From: Betaproteobacteria bacterium
Lineage (GTDB): Bacteria; Pseudomonadota; Gammaproteobacteria; Burkholderiales; Rhodocyclaceae
Reading direction: 5' to 3'
Assembly (NCBI GenBank): GCA_028065725.1
Contig: JAPTVL010000485.1
Coordinates: forward strand, 1-34,980
DNA: 34,980 nucleotides
Notes under the pieces: generated by a model
Told to the model about the DNA's origin: nothing
The model's database searches: none
What the model saw: only the letters and a program-made list of their open reading frames with translations
Part shown: piece by piece, positions 23,701-33,698 of the stretch
Position numbering within the stretch: the first letter of the stretch is position 1
Layout: the number at the start of each line of letters is the position of its first letter
Translations under genes and position numbers: made by a program

Positions 23701-26700
23701 AACGGACAATACGGCCTGACAGCGGCTGCCGGCAGCGATGTGCGCCCGCAGGCGGCAAGACTGGTGCTCGATCAGGATGCGAAGAAGCGGCGTAGCGGCG
23801 CGGGTGTTTACAGTTTCAGCCAGCCGATGCTTCTGCCCGAGGTACAGCGCCAGGCGGCCAGCATTTCCCTGGCTGCGGCCGACCGCCTTTTCGGTGCGCT
23901 CACGCTGGAGCAGGGCGCCGCAATCCGGGTGGACCCGACCGCCAGCGTGAATCTCGCGGCGGGCAAGCAATTGACCGTGCTCGGCAGCGTGGATGCCCCG
24001 GCCGGAAATATTGGCCTGAGCCTCAATGAATTCGACAAAAAGAACGATTTCTACGATGCCAGCCAGTCGATCTGGATCGGCGCTACGGCACGCCTGAATG
24101 CCGCCGGCTATGCCCAATACGTCTTCAACAACACGGGATTGAGGCAGGGTGAAGCGCTGCGCGGCGGCAACGTCACCATCAATGCCGGCGTGGGTTATGT
24201 GGTGGCGGAAGACGGCTCGGTGATCGATGTGTCCGGCCTGGCGCCGGTCACGTTCGACATCCTCCAAAAAAACGGCCGCCAGACCATTTACGTTCCCACC
24301 CAGGTGGCCGGGGACGCGGGTTCGATCAGCATCACCGCGCGCGAGGGCATGTTCCTGGACGGCAAGCTGCTCGGCGCGCCGGGTGGCGGACAGGCGGCGG
24401 GCGGTACGCTGGCGCTGATGCTGGCGCGGGCCGTCAGCGATCGGAGTCCCTCTCCCTTTCCCGGTGATCCGGTCAGCATCGTGGTGCAAAACGACGGCGT
24501 GTCAATCCCGACGGGTGCCGACGGCTCGAAGCTGAAGGCGGGCGACTGGATCGATACGGCGTATACCCTCGACTCGGCGCCTGCGACGCCGGCCCCCGGC
24601 GGCAATCCCGACAGCAACGGCAAGGCATTCATCTCCGCCAAGACCGTGAAGGCGGGCGGATTCGACAGCCTGGTACTGACGAGCCAGGACAAGATCGAAT
24701 TCAGGGGCGGGTCGGATCTCTTCCTGCGCCGCGGCATCACGCTCGATGCGCCTGAATTGGTATTCAAGGACAAAACGGGTGCCGGCAATCAAGTGAATCT
24801 GACTGCCGCCTATGTTTCCATGGGCCCCGGCAATTCCTTTGCAAATCCAGACGTTTTCCAGAGCCCCGCCGGCAATCCCACGAGCGGAAATGGCCTGTTC
24901 GCGGTCAACGCCAACCTGATCGACTTGCAGGGAACAAGTTCCCTGCAGGGCTTCAACCACGCCGATTTCTACAGCAAAACCGATATTCGCCTGAAGGGAA
25001 TCACCAATTCAGATTCCAGCCAGTTAGCCACAAAGCTGGCCCTTAAAGCCGGGCTGAGCAGCAATGGCAACATGCAGTTCACCGCAAACCAGATTTACCC
25101 GACGAGCTTCACCAACTTCACCCTCGCCGTCCTCAACGCGGATGGCAGTACCAAGCCGGACGGCACCATCACGGTGAAGCAGTGGGCGCCGGGACTGGAC
25201 AGCCCGGTACTCTCCGCAGGCGGGAAACTGACCCTCATCGCCGGCACCATCGACCAGCAGGGCGCGCTCAAGGCGCCCTTCGGCAGCATCGTGCTGGGGG
25301 ATGGGAGCGGCACGGTCCATCTCGCGCCGGGAAGCGTGACCTCGGTTTCCGCGGAAGGCTTGATCATCCCGTTCGGCCTGACCCAACTGAGCGGCACTTC
25401 CTATCAATACGGCGGCAAGGCACTGAATGACGCCCCGCCTGAAAAGAGCGTGCTGCTGAACGGCGACAAGGTGAAAGTGGATAGCGGCGCCACCATCAAC
25501 CTGGCCGGCGGCGGCGATCTTTATGCCTACGAATTCATTGCGGGCAGGGGCGGCTCCAAGGATGTGCTCAATCCGGCCAACGGCACTGTCTATGCCATCC
25601 TGCCGTGGCTGAAATCGGCCGCGCCTTATGACTATCAGGAATACCATGCCCCCGCTATAGGCGCCGATGGCAAGCCCACAACTATAGGCCCCAATCTCAA
25701 GCCCGGCGATAGCATCTACCTGGCCGCCTCCAAGGGCTTGGCCGCCGGCTACTACACCCTGCTGCCCGCTCGTTATGCGCTGCTGGACGGAGCCTTCCTG
25801 GTGAAGCCGGTTGCCGGCTACCGCGACATGTCGGCCGGCCAAAGCTTCAGGCAGCCGGACGGAACGACCATCGTGCCGGGGTACCTCACAACGACCGCGT
25901 ATGACGGCAGCCTGATCAACGATGCCAGGGTTTCTGGCTTCGCCGTTGCACCGGGCGCCTGGGCGCGCAGCCGCTCGGAATACATCAACACCTACGCCAG
26001 CAGCTTTTATGCCAATAATCCCGCCTTCCAGGCGCCGGCGGATGCCGGCCGGCTGGCGGTTGCCGGGGTTTCCGAAATCGCCTTGCAGGGGACGCTCCTG
26101 GCTGCCGCCGCAAGCGGCGGGCGCGGCGCGGAGGTGGACATCAGCTCGCAGAATATCGTGATCGGCAGCGGCACCCATGCGAACGCGGTGACGCTCGATG
26201 CGGATACGCTGAACAATCTCGGCGCGGCCAGCCTGCTCATCGGCGGTCTGCGCCACGGCAGCAGCGACGGCGTCACGGTCGCGGTGGGTGCCGGCAATGT
26301 TACGGTCGCCGACACCACCACGGCGAGCGACACGACTTCGGCCAACACGAACAGCCTGCACGCGCCGGAAATCATCCTCGCTGCGACTGGCCAGGTGACG
26401 GTTGAAAAAGGCGCCACGGTGGCCGGCACGGGTAAATTCAGCGGGACGCCTAAGAACATCACCATCGCGGGCAACGGCGCGCTGTTGCGCGTTTCGTCGG
26501 GCGAACAGGTAACGGTCGCACGGCCCGGCAGCAACAGCACCCAGGCTACCGGCAACCTGACCGTGGCGAGCGGGGCGCACGTCAGGGCGGATAGATCCAT
26601 GCTGCTGGATGCCACCAACGATTCCATGGTTGCCAGTGGGAGTACCACCCTCGGCGCTGCCGGCGAGCTTGGCGTGAGTTCCAGCCTGATCAGCATCGGC

Positions 26701-29700
26701 GATGTCGGCAGTGCGACCAAGGGGCTAACCTACTCCAATGCCGACATGGCCCGGTTCGACAAGCTCAGCCGCCTTTCCCTGATCAGCTACAGCACGCTTG
26801 ACCTGTATGGCAAGGTGGCTTTCGGCAACGACAAGCTCAACCTCGATCTGCAATCCGCCGGCATACGCGGATTCCAGGGTGCCACGGCGGATAAAAACGT
26901 CGCCATCACGGCGAACACGTTCACCCTTTCCAACCCCAGCGGCACGGCATTCACCAGTCCAGGCGGCAAAGGCGACGGCAGCCTCGGCGTGACAGCGCAG
27001 AAAGTGGTGCTGGGCAAAGGTGGTCCGGCAGATGCAAACGGCATACAGGCGGGCGTGACGATCGAAGGCTTCGACAGCGTGACACTGGCCGCGAACGAAA
27101 TCGTCGGAAGCAGCCGCGGCAGCCTGAACGTAAAGGGCCCCCTCACCCTTCAGGCCGCCCGCCTGACCGGCGAGGGCACGGGCGTGCGGCAGAGCGTCAA
27201 CGCGACCGGAAACGTTACCTATACCCGGCCGGGGTATCTGGATCCGGCATATCTCGTCACGCAGACAGCGGAGAAGCAAAGCGAGCTGCTCGCCAGCTTT
27301 AACAAGCTGCTCGCCACCCTGCGCCAGAACAAGACGCCGATCGACAGCCGTTTCGAACTCAACAGCAGCGGCGGCGCGGTCACGGTGGACGGCATAGCCG
27401 ATCTCCCGGCCGGCGGCTTCAAGGCAAGCGCGGCACAGGACGTGATCCTGACCGGGAACGCGCAAATCAATGCGGGCGGGGTCGCCGTGCCGTTCGTCGA
27501 TATCGTGAAATATGCGCCGGGCGGCAACGTGGAGCTGACATCCGCTGGCGGCAACGTGAATATCGACAATGGCGCGGTGGTGGACGTTGCCGGTGCGGAC
27601 GGCGGCGATGCCGGTTCGCTCAAGATCAGTGCCTCCGCAGGCGCAGCCACGCTCGACGGCACGCTAAAAGGCTATGCCAACCCGGATGCGAAAGGAAGCG
27701 TCGGTAAGCAGGGCAGTTTCAGCCTGGACGTAGCGACGCTCGGCAATCATCTGGACAAAGATGGCAATCCTGTGGCAATTACCTTCTCCGATCTGAACGG
27801 CAAGCTTGCGGCCAAAACCGATAGCGCGACCGGCAAGACGCTCGAAGGTGGCTTTAGCGAGGCAGTCGATGTGCGCGTGCGCAGCGGGGATCTGAGCGTG
27901 GCGGCGACAGACACGGTCAAGGCGCACCAGTTCAGCCTCGAAGCCGACAACGGCAAGATCGACGTGGCTGGCACTATCGATGCGAGCGGCGACAAGGGCG
28001 GCAGCATCGGCCTATATGCGTCCGGCGACGTGACACTGCAAGACGGCGCCAAGCTCTGGGCGTATGCCACCAAGCCGGGCAACAATACGGTCGGGACGGG
28101 CGTGGCGGCCGGCACGGCGGGTCAGGGCGGCAAGGTGATGCTCGCTTCCACCTCCGGCTGGGTCGATGTTCAGAAGAATAGCGAGATCGACGTTCACGGC
28201 GGCGGCAACGGTGCGCAGGACGGCAGCGTCCTGCTGCGGGCGAAGCGCAATGACCTCAATACCGATGTCAACGTGAAGCCGATCGCCGGTGCCATCAGCG
28301 GCGCGAGCGAAGTCGTGGTCGAAGCGTACAAGAAATACGACCGCACATCGATTTCTGCTGCGGATGTCGCCACCAGCGGCACGATGTACTCGGATGCCAA
28401 GGACTTCATCATGGGTGCGGCGGGTGGCAACGCCAATGCGACCGCCATCAAGAACAGAATCGACGCGGCGGGCGCGATTGCGAACCTCCATGTCCGGCCG
28501 GGTATCGAGGTGGACAGCAGCGGCGACCTCGCGCTCGATGCGGTATGGGATTTGTATAAATGGCGTTTCGGCAATGAACCGGGCGTGCTGACGTTGCGCG
28601 CAGCAGGCGATCTGAACATCAAACAGAGCTTGTCCGACGGGTTCGACAGTACGAAATCTTCTGGAACCAACCTATCGGCGAACCAGAAGTTTATCTTGGC
28701 TCCCTTGGCTGACACCGCGTCCTGGTCCTACCGGCTGGTGGCCGGTGCAGACACCGGTGCGGCCAACCCTCTGGAGGTCGAGCCTCTCGCATTGTTGCAA
28801 AATGGCACGGGTAGTTTGAATGTCAAAGTTGCGGAAAACAGCGCCCGCACCACAAACAATGGCAAAAGTATTGCCGATAGTGTTGCAAGAATAATAACCG
28901 CGATCCGCACCGGCACTGGCGATATCGATATCGCGGCAGGCCGTAATGTGGTGCTGCAAAATCCTCAAACGGTCATTTATACCGCCGGCCGGCCGGACAG
29001 CCTGCTGGCCGGGACGAAAGACAGCAACGGCCTGATCCAGCCCGCCAATTTCTACCCCGATACGTATGGGCTTGGGGCGGCTGCTTCAGGCTACTATCCA
29101 AAGTCCGGCGGGGATATTACGATCCGGGCGCAAGGCGATGTGGAAATGACGTTGTCCAATAATGCGACCACGCAATTGATCGGTGATTGGCTTTTCCGCC
29201 GTAGCGGGGTGGATGCCCAAGGCAATATTGCGTCGGGAGGAAGCATTTCCACCGGTTACGCGAACCTCAGCACGTCCTGGTTCGTATATTTCCCGGAGTT
29301 TGAGCAGAATATCGGCGCGCTGGGAGGCGGCGACATAAGCGTGCTCGCCGGCCGCAACATCAACAACCTGTCGGTGGTTATTCCCACCACCGGGTGGATG
29401 AGCGGCAAGGTGGGCGATCCTGCCTTGCTGTCGAATCTCCATGTGAATGGAGGCGGCGACCTGACGGTGCGCGCCGGCGAGAATATCGCGGGCGGCCTGT
29501 TCTATGTGGGGCAGGGCACGGGCACGATCAGCGCGGGGGGGGCTTTGCTGCCATGGACGAAGCAATTGAAGGGCAATACCGTTCTTCATACCACACTCGC
29601 CCTGGGCCGGGGGGCATTTCAGGTGCAGACGGGCGGCGACCTGAACCTCGGGGCAGTACTCAATCCTACGGTCGTTGGCCAGATTTTTTGGGATACCAAG

Positions 29701-31632
29701 AGCTCTGACTCTACCGCTAGTGACAAAGCCCATGACTTCTTCTACACCTACGCAGCGGACAGCTCGGTTAGCCTCAACGCCCTCTCCGGGAGGATTAGCC
29801 TGCTCAACGAGACCGGGGCGATCAAGACGGCGGCGTCACAACTTTATATCGGTAAATCCGATGATTCTGGCTTGAGCGTCTACCCACCCACCCTGCGGGC
29901 AGCCGCGCTGCAAGGGGATGTGGAGGTGAATGCCCTGACCCTGTTCCCTTCGGCATCGGGCAATCTGGAGTTGCTGGCAAACGGTTCGGTTTTGCTGAAG
30001 GACAATCTGACCGTCTCCGATGCCGATCCCGCACTGCTGTCGACGGCAACCCACTCTTCCTTTGTTAATAGTGGTACTACCACGGTCTCTGTGTTCCCGC
30101 TGGCATTCATACCCACTCCTTTCGGCGACTTGCATTTCAGCACTATGTTGCATGAGGGAGACAACAATCCCATCCGCGTTTATGCGCTGGAAGGAAACAT
30201 TAGCAGCATTGATAATGCGTCAGGCGGCACTGCCACGCTGATACTTCCGAAGCAGTCGAGACTGGTGGCCGGGCAGGACATCATCAATTTCAACCTGGTC
30301 GCACAGAACCTGGCGAGTAGCGACGTCACCGGCCTTACCGCCGGCCGCGATGTGCTGATCGCGTCCACCCTGGACGGGGCAGGCAACATTGCGAGCAACG
30401 GCGGAAAGGGTGTGAAGATCGGCGGACCGGGCCGGCTGGAGGTTGTCGCCGGCAGGAACGTGGATCTGGGCACCTCGGACGGTATCGTCAGCCGCGGCAA
30501 CATCGACAATGCCGCCCTGCCGCGCGGCGGCGCGAGCATCTCGGTGAGCGCGGGCGTGGCGGGAGAAGCGGCATACAGCCTGTTTGTGGAGAAGTATTTC
30601 AGCGTCGATCAACGCAAGCAACTCGCCGACTACGTGCGCACTTCGCTCCAACAGCCCGCGCTGACCGACGACGAGGCGCTGGCGGCATTCGGCGACCCGG
30701 CGAAGTTTCCTTACGGGCAGGGTGCCATTCCGCCCGCCGTGGTTTACGCGCAGGAAATACGGCGGCTATTCTTCGATGAACTGAAGCAGGCGGGCATAGA
30801 CCATAGCAAGGGCGGCAACTACGACCGGGGCTTCAATGCCGTGGCCACGCTGTTTCCGGCGGCCGTGTCCCCCGGGGATATCAACCTGTTTTTCAGCCAG
30901 ATCAAAACCGAGCAAGGCGGGGACATCGAACTCATGGCACCGGACGGGCAGGTGAATGCAGGGTTGGCCAGTGCGAACGGTTACACCAAGACGAGCCCCC
31001 CCGAGACGGACGCCTCAGTTCTGGGGATTGTCACGGTGGACGGCGGCAGCATCCGCAGCTTCTCGCGCGGCGATTTCCTGGTGAACCAGTCGCGAGTGTT
31101 TACGCTGGGCGGCGGGGACATCCTGATCTGGTCGTCCGAGGGCGACATCGACGCCGGCAAGGGCTCGAAGACGGCGAGCGCCACGCCACCACCCACCATC
31201 GTTACCGATCCGACGACCGGCATCGTCACCGTGGATACGAGCAATGCCGTCAGCGGCAGCGGTATTGCCGTGCTGCTGGCGAAGCCCGGCATCAGTGCCG
31301 GCAGAACGGATCTGATCGCGCCCAAGGGGACGGTGAACGCGGGCGATGCCGGCATCCGCGCGGCAGGCGACCTGAACATCGCGGCCCTGCGCGTGGTGGG
31401 CGCTGAAAACATCCAGTTCGGCGGCGTGGCAACGGGTGTCCCGACAGCGAACAGCGGCGGCCTGGGCACCGGGTTGAACGGGCTTGCCGCGGTTGCCGAC
31501 AACGGGGTTGCCAGCGAAATCACCAAGAGCCTGGCTGAGAATTCCGAGAACCTGCAAAAAATCAAGCAGGCCATGGCGGATTTCCGGCCTACCTTCATCA
31601 CCGTCGAAGTGATCGGTTTGGGCGATCAGTGA
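20755..31632 (+). CDS. Giant filamentous haemagglutinin-like exoprotein (TpsA)
   Basis: A 3,625-residue TPS substrate. The ATG at 20755 is chosen because GGGAG lies eight bases upstream; this overlaps the pore gene by 32 bp. An extended signal region (~1-55, ending near GLACAAP) precedes the TPS secretion domain (~75-320) with NRNGILFGSGAQVDVG (168-) and LEWNSFNIASDSTVVF. The bulk is right-handed beta-helix repeat of G-x-V/I-x-V/L-x-A type. A DUF3739-like C-terminal region (~3250-3400) precedes the end KIKQAMADFRPTFITVEVIG. I found no cysteine after the signal peptide. It is probably a surface adhesin or matrix fibre. No stop, frameshift or contact-dependent-inhibition toxin end is visible. 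The next gene starts 230 bases downstream. Confidence 0.93.
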   Translation: MYMRGWLMDSDRKIRCDKSPRGGSQFPRLTASASTAVLAASGVLWLAGAGLACAAPLVPQALLAPLSGTLPNRPGGAAGYQQPTVKSGELSKDGYDIVGNTGTISQSTARAILEWNSFNIASDSTVVFKSTQPGRDFVTLNRVLDPSANPSQIYGSLKADHGQIYLVNRNGILFGSGAQVDVGALIASALNITDVDFGKGLLPNVAMRQNHPFNWDGDSSGLAALSGKDGFLSRLVRVDSGATINAAEGGFVMLLGPKVSNNGRISTPGGQTVLAAGATVYLASVTKASSDGGPSQDNGYRGFLVEVDPYTYQNGVDNQNQPIYTSVHGEISNLVNGVINAPRGSVTLVGYAINQSGRISATTSVNQNGIVRLLARDTMDNNGLFGSSTGSVDLGQGSRIEVLPEETYSETLSATGEKIVTVNTIQDAQVFHPSIVDVVGGSINMLENSSIRAPGGVVNLSAQADGTAFNNANLKQGNASRVYMAAGSQIDVSGTQDVKVAADRDVIAVDLRGSVVQDNPLLRDSPLYGKTIWVDIRKGTSLLDISSYVAQIGRTAGEKTSAGGSVAIQSEGDIVLRDGSTVNISGGSIDYAGGAVRANSKFVSQGRLYDVSTASPDLVYSGIVGTYTVNHPKWGVTETFNGPGQWVYSPAYQGGQNAGQATFKGYGMALNGTLLGQAKAGPAQLEAGKNPLPGMLSIVDISGLAASAYMPVVFATQKALLPSNFTPDGESQSGKTLTISTEFLRDGGIGRLEVTSKGKISVPEGVSLDVTPSSGVENTAAAGATPKYEAGTSRVTLKGGQIDVAGSISAPSGKISLTSTFGDITIGPGSTLDARGTWVNNTPAASSPADMTPLLINGGNITLSSGVNVTLASGSLIDVSGGAKVDAGGKLTGGKGGSIAINSGYFEPGGDAPKPKLVLDGELRGYGVGTEVSGGSGGSLTLGAQTVRIAPNPAGISSTTTGGELNLDPAFFQKGGFASYTVNGQYGLTAAAGSDVRPQAARLVLDQDAKKRRSGAGVYSFSQPMLLPEVQRQAASISLAAADRLFGALTLEQGAAIRVDPTASVNLAAGKQLTVLGSVDAPAGNIGLSLNEFDKKNDFYDASQSIWIGATARLNAAGYAQYVFNNTGLRQGEALRGGNVTINAGVGYVVAEDGSVIDVSGLAPVTFDILQKNGRQTIYVPTQVAGDAGSISITAREGMFLDGKLLGAPGGGQAAGGTLALMLARAVSDRSPSPFPGDPVSIVVQNDGVSIPTGADGSKLKAGDWIDTAYTLDSAPATPAPGGNPDSNGKAFISAKTVKAGGFDSLVLTSQDKIEFRGGSDLFLRRGITLDAPELVFKDKTGAGNQVNLTAAYVSMGPGNSFANPDVFQSPAGNPTSGNGLFAVNANLIDLQGTSSLQGFNHADFYSKTDIRLKGITNSDSSQLATKLALKAGLSSNGNMQFTANQIYPTSFTNFTLAVLNADGSTKPDGTITVKQWAPGLDSPVLSAGGKLTLIAGTIDQQGALKAPFGSIVLGDGSGTVHLAPGSVTSVSAEGLIIPFGLTQLSGTSYQYGGKALNDAPPEKSVLLNGDKVKVDSGATINLAGGGDLYAYEFIAGRGGSKDVLNPANGTVYAILPWLKSAAPYDYQEYHAPAIGADGKPTTIGPNLKPGDSIYLAASKGLAAGYYTLLPARYALLDGAFLVKPVAGYRDMSAGQSFRQPDGTTIVPGYLTTTAYDGSLINDARVSGFAVAPGAWARSRSEYINTYASSFYANNPAFQAPADAGRLAVAGVSEIALQGTLLAAAASGGRGAEVDISSQNIVIGSGTHANAVTLDADTLNNLGAASLLIGGLRHGSSDGVTVAVGAGNVTVADTTTASDTTSANTNSLHAPEIILAATGQVTVEKGATVAGTGKFSGTPKNITIAGNGALLRVSSGEQVTVARPGSNSTQATGNLTVASGAHVRADRSMLLDATNDSMVASGSTTLGAAGELGVSSSLISIGDVGSATKGLTYSNADMARFDKLSRLSLISYSTLDLYGKVAFGNDKLNLDLQSAGIRGFQGATADKNVAITANTFTLSNPSGTAFTSPGGKGDGSLGVTAQKVVLGKGGPADANGIQAGVTIEGFDSVTLAANEIVGSSRGSLNVKGPLTLQAARLTGEGTGVRQSVNATGNVTYTRPGYLDPAYLVTQTAEKQSELLASFNKLLATLRQNKTPIDSRFELNSSGGAVTVDGIADLPAGGFKASAAQDVILTGNAQINAGGVAVPFVDIVKYAPGGNVELTSAGGNVNIDNGAVVDVAGADGGDAGSLKISASAGAATLDGTLKGYANPDAKGSVGKQGSFSLDVATLGNHLDKDGNPVAITFSDLNGKLAAKTDSATGKTLEGGFSEAVDVRVRSGDLSVAATDTVKAHQFSLEADNGKIDVAGTIDASGDKGGSIGLYASGDVTLQDGAKLWAYATKPGNNTVGTGVAAGTAGQGGKVMLASTSGWVDVQKNSEIDVHGGGNGAQDGSVLLRAKRNDLNTDVNVKPIAGAISGASEVVVEAYKKYDRTSISAADVATSGTMYSDAKDFIMGAAGGNANATAIKNRIDAAGAIANLHVRPGIEVDSSGDLALDAVWDLYKWRFGNEPGVLTLRAAGDLNIKQSLSDGFDSTKSSGTNLSANQKFILAPLADTASWSYRLVAGADTGAANPLEVEPLALLQNGTGSLNVKVAENSARTTNNGKSIADSVARIITAIRTGTGDIDIAAGRNVVLQNPQTVIYTAGRPDSLLAGTKDSNGLIQPANFYPDTYGLGAAASGYYPKSGGDITIRAQGDVEMTLSNNATTQLIGDWLFRRSGVDAQGNIASGGSISTGYANLSTSWFVYFPEFEQNIGALGGGDISVLAGRNINNLSVVIPTTGWMSGKVGDPALLSNLHVNGGGDLTVRAGENIAGGLFYVGQGTGTISAGGALLPWTKQLKGNTVLHTTLALGRGAFQVQTGGDLNLGAVLNPTVVGQIFWDTKSSDSTASDKAHDFFYTYAADSSVSLNALSGRISLLNETGAIKTAASQLYIGKSDDSGLSVYPPTLRAAALQGDVEVNALTLFPSASGNLELLANGSVLLKDNLTVSDADPALLSTATHSSFVNSGTTTVSVFPLAFIPTPFGDLHFSTMLHEGDNNPIRVYALEGNISSIDNASGGTATLILPKQSRLVAGQDIINFNLVAQNLASSDVTGLTAGRDVLIASTLDGAGNIASNGGKGVKIGGPGRLEVVAGRNVDLGTSDGIVSRGNIDNAALPRGGASISVSAGVAGEAAYSLFVEKYFSVDQRKQLADYVRTSLQQPALTDDEALAAFGDPAKFPYGQGAIPPAVVYAQEIRRLFFDELKQAGIDHSKGGNYDRGFNAVATLFPAAVSPGDINLFFSQIKTEQGGDIELMAPDGQVNAGLASANGYTKTSPPETDASVLGIVTVDGGSIRSFSRGDFLVNQSRVFTLGGGDILIWSSEGDIDAGKGSKTASATPPPTIVTDPTTGIVTVDTSNAVSGSGIAVLLAKPGISAGRTDLIAPKGTVNAGDAGIRAAGDLNIAALRVVGAENIQFGGVATGVPTANSGGLGTGLNGLAAVADNGVASEITKSLAENSENLQKIKQAMADFRPTFITVEVIGLGDQ

Positions 31633-31715
31633 AACAACCGGCCTGCGGCGCGGAAGTACGCGTGAATTCGCACCTGCTCCGGCAGGGGGAGAGGGGTATG
31701 TCTCGGCCAGTATTG

Positions 31716-31815
31716 TGCGTGATTTTCTTGTAGGGCCGAATTCATTCGGCCAAATGCGCGAATGAATTCGCACCTACAAAGAACATACAGTCGTTTTAAG
31801 TTGACTGACTACCAG
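31716..31815 (-). repeat. ~100-bp repeat, copy 2 (inverted)
   Basis: This is the reverse complement of 16838-16937 (TGCGTGATTTTCTTGTAGGG to TTGACTGACTACCAG), with its own GGCCGAATTCATTCGGCC dyad inside. It fills the space between the exoprotein and the ExbB-fusion gene and may affect read-through. Nothing gene-like is left in that gap. Confidence 0.85.
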
Positions 31816-31862
31816 GTCAACAATGTCACAGCTTTGTAATATAGGAAATGGAAAATAGACCA

Positions 31863-33683
31863 ATGCATTCAACCTTCAAAAGAACCATTACCGTAGCGCT
31901 TGCCTTCGTGCTCGCCGCCCTGACGATACACCCGCTGACAGCTTTCGCGTTCGGCAATGGGGACTGGGGGGCACGCAAGAAAATCACCCTCGATACCACC
32001 GAAAGCGGGGCCGCCATCCAGCAGGCCCTGCCCCAGGCCCTGGTGCTGGTGCGTCTGCACGGCGGCAACTTCATGTTTAGCGACGTCAAGCCGGACGGCG
32101 GGGATATCCGCTTCGTGGCGGCGGACGACAAGACGCCGCTCAAGTACCAGGTCGAGAAGTTCGACCCGGCAAACGATGTCGCGCTGATCTGGGTGCAGGT
32201 GCCGGAACTGAAGCCGGCCTCGAAAACCGGCTACCTCTGGATGTATTACGGCAACGAGAAGGTCGGCGCGGGTGAAGACGGCAAGGCCTTGTTCGATGTG
32301 AACCAGGTGGCGGATTACCGTTTCTCGGAAAAGGACGGGGCGCCCAGGGACCAGACGGCATACGCCAACAATGCCGGCCAGTTCACCGCAACCCGCAACA
32401 CCGGCTCACTCATCGGTTCGGGCGCGACTTTCAACGGCAGTGCCGTGATGAGCATACCGGCGTCGCCCTCCCTCAAGTTCGGGGGAAGCGGCGGCTTTAC
32501 GTTCTCGGCCTGGGTGAAGATCGCCGCGCCGCAGCAGGGTGCGCTGTTGTTCGAGCAGCGCGAGGGCGGCAATCGCATTGCCGTGGGCATGGACGGGACT
32601 CAGGTGTACGCGGCGGTGGATGCGGGTGGCGGCGCGAAGGAAACGCCCCGCACCGCCGAGCTGGCTCCCGGCAAGTGGCACCACGTTGCGGTGACCGGGG
32701 GGAAACGCCTGACGGTCTACGTGGACGGCAAGGAAGTTGCCGCAATCGATGCGAGCCTGCCTGAAATCCAGGGTGAAGCGGTTGTCGGCAAGGGGTTCAG
32801 CGGCGATCTCGACGAACTCGGCCTGGCAAACGTGGCCCGCACGGCGGACTGGGTGAAAGTCAACGCCAGGAGCCAGGGCCCTGATGCCCAGATGGTGAGC
32901 ATCGGCGAGCCGGAAGACGGGGAAAGCGAAAGCAGCGGCAACGCTTCCTATGTCACCACGATTCTGCATTCGGTGACGCTGGACGGCTGGGTCGTGATTG
33001 CGGTGCTGATGGTGATGGCGGCCATCAGCTGGATGGTGATGGTGGTCAAGGCATTGGTGATCAACAAGACGGAGAAGGACAACAGACAGTTCGTCGCCGC
33101 GTTTCACGATCTGAAAATCAGCGAAACGACCCGGCTCGACCAGGCTGATAGCGGCGAAGACAGCGATCTGCGGGAATCCGCGCTGGGTACCGCGCTGTTC
33201 GGCAAGCACGACCACTACCAGAACTCCACGCTATACCGCATTTACCATACCGGTGCACAGGAGCTGATCCACCGCTTCGGTGGCAAGGAGACCGGGCGCA
33301 GGAAGAAGATCCTGTCGCCGCAGGCCATCGACGCCATCAAGGCGAGCCTGGACGCAACCCTGGTGCGGGAAACCCAGAAACTCAACAGCCTGATGGTGCT
33401 GCTTACCATCGCCATCAGCGGCGGCCCTTTCCTCGGGCTGCTCGGCACGGTGGTGGGGGTGATGATCACCTTCGCCGCGATTGCCGCTACCGGCGACGTG
33501 AACGTGGCCGCCATCGCCCCCGGTATCGCCGCCGCCCTGGTGGCCACGGTGGCGGGCCTGGTGGTCGCGATTCCAGCCCTGTTCGGTTACAACTACCTGG
33601 GCAGCAAGATCAAGAACATTACGGCGGACATGCACGTTTTTGTCGACGAATTCGTCGGACGAATCGCGGAAACCCACAGCTAA
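31863..33683 (+). CDS. DUF2341-LamG-ExbB fusion proton channel
   Basis: A 606-residue fusion. A signal peptide (~8-29, PLTAFA) leads into an exported part with a DUF2341-like domain (~32-120; GARKKITLD, LVLVRLHGGNF, YLWMYYGNE) and a LamG/concanavalin-like domain (~150-340; FSAWVKI, WHHVAVTGGK, LTVYVDGKEV, DLDELGLANV). After a transmembrane helix (~376-400) comes a cytoplasmic loop and the two ExbB/TolQ/MotA helices (~510-545 GPFLGLLGTVVGVMITF; ~547-580 APGIAAALVATVAGLVVAIP). Normal ExbB is ~220-250 residues with no lectin. The start at 31863 is preferred since the ATG at 31848 has an AGGA only one base away. It forms an operon with exbD and tonB. The lectin probably binds periplasmic glycan (inference). 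Confidence 0.9.
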   Translation: MHSTFKRTITVALAFVLAALTIHPLTAFAFGNGDWGARKKITLDTTESGAAIQQALPQALVLVRLHGGNFMFSDVKPDGGDIRFVAADDKTPLKYQVEKFDPANDVALIWVQVPELKPASKTGYLWMYYGNEKVGAGEDGKALFDVNQVADYRFSEKDGAPRDQTAYANNAGQFTATRNTGSLIGSGATFNGSAVMSIPASPSLKFGGSGGFTFSAWVKIAAPQQGALLFEQREGGNRIAVGMDGTQVYAAVDAGGGAKETPRTAELAPGKWHHVAVTGGKRLTVYVDGKEVAAIDASLPEIQGEAVVGKGFSGDLDELGLANVARTADWVKVNARSQGPDAQMVSIGEPEDGESESSGNASYVTTILHSVTLDGWVVIAVLMVMAAISWMVMVVKALVINKTEKDNRQFVAAFHDLKISETTRLDQADSGEDSDLRESALGTALFGKHDHYQNSTLYRIYHTGAQELIHRFGGKETGRRKKILSPQAIDAIKASLDATLVRETQKLNSLMVLLTIAISGGPFLGLLGTVVGVMITFAAIAATGDVNVAAIAPGIAAALVATVAGLVVAIPALFGYNYLGSKIKNITADMHVFVDEFVGRIAETHS

Positions 33684-33698
33684 CAGGGGTCGGCACAA

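Noticed and set aside
22963..26580. Long minus-strand ORFs inside the exoprotein
   Set aside because: They are His/Arg/Gly-rich shadows of the beta-helix repeats.
20755..31632. Exoprotein as the LapG substrate (AAAG/TAAG-like sites)
   Set aside because: AAG triplets are common in its Ala/Gly-rich repeats, and no LapA retention module is present.
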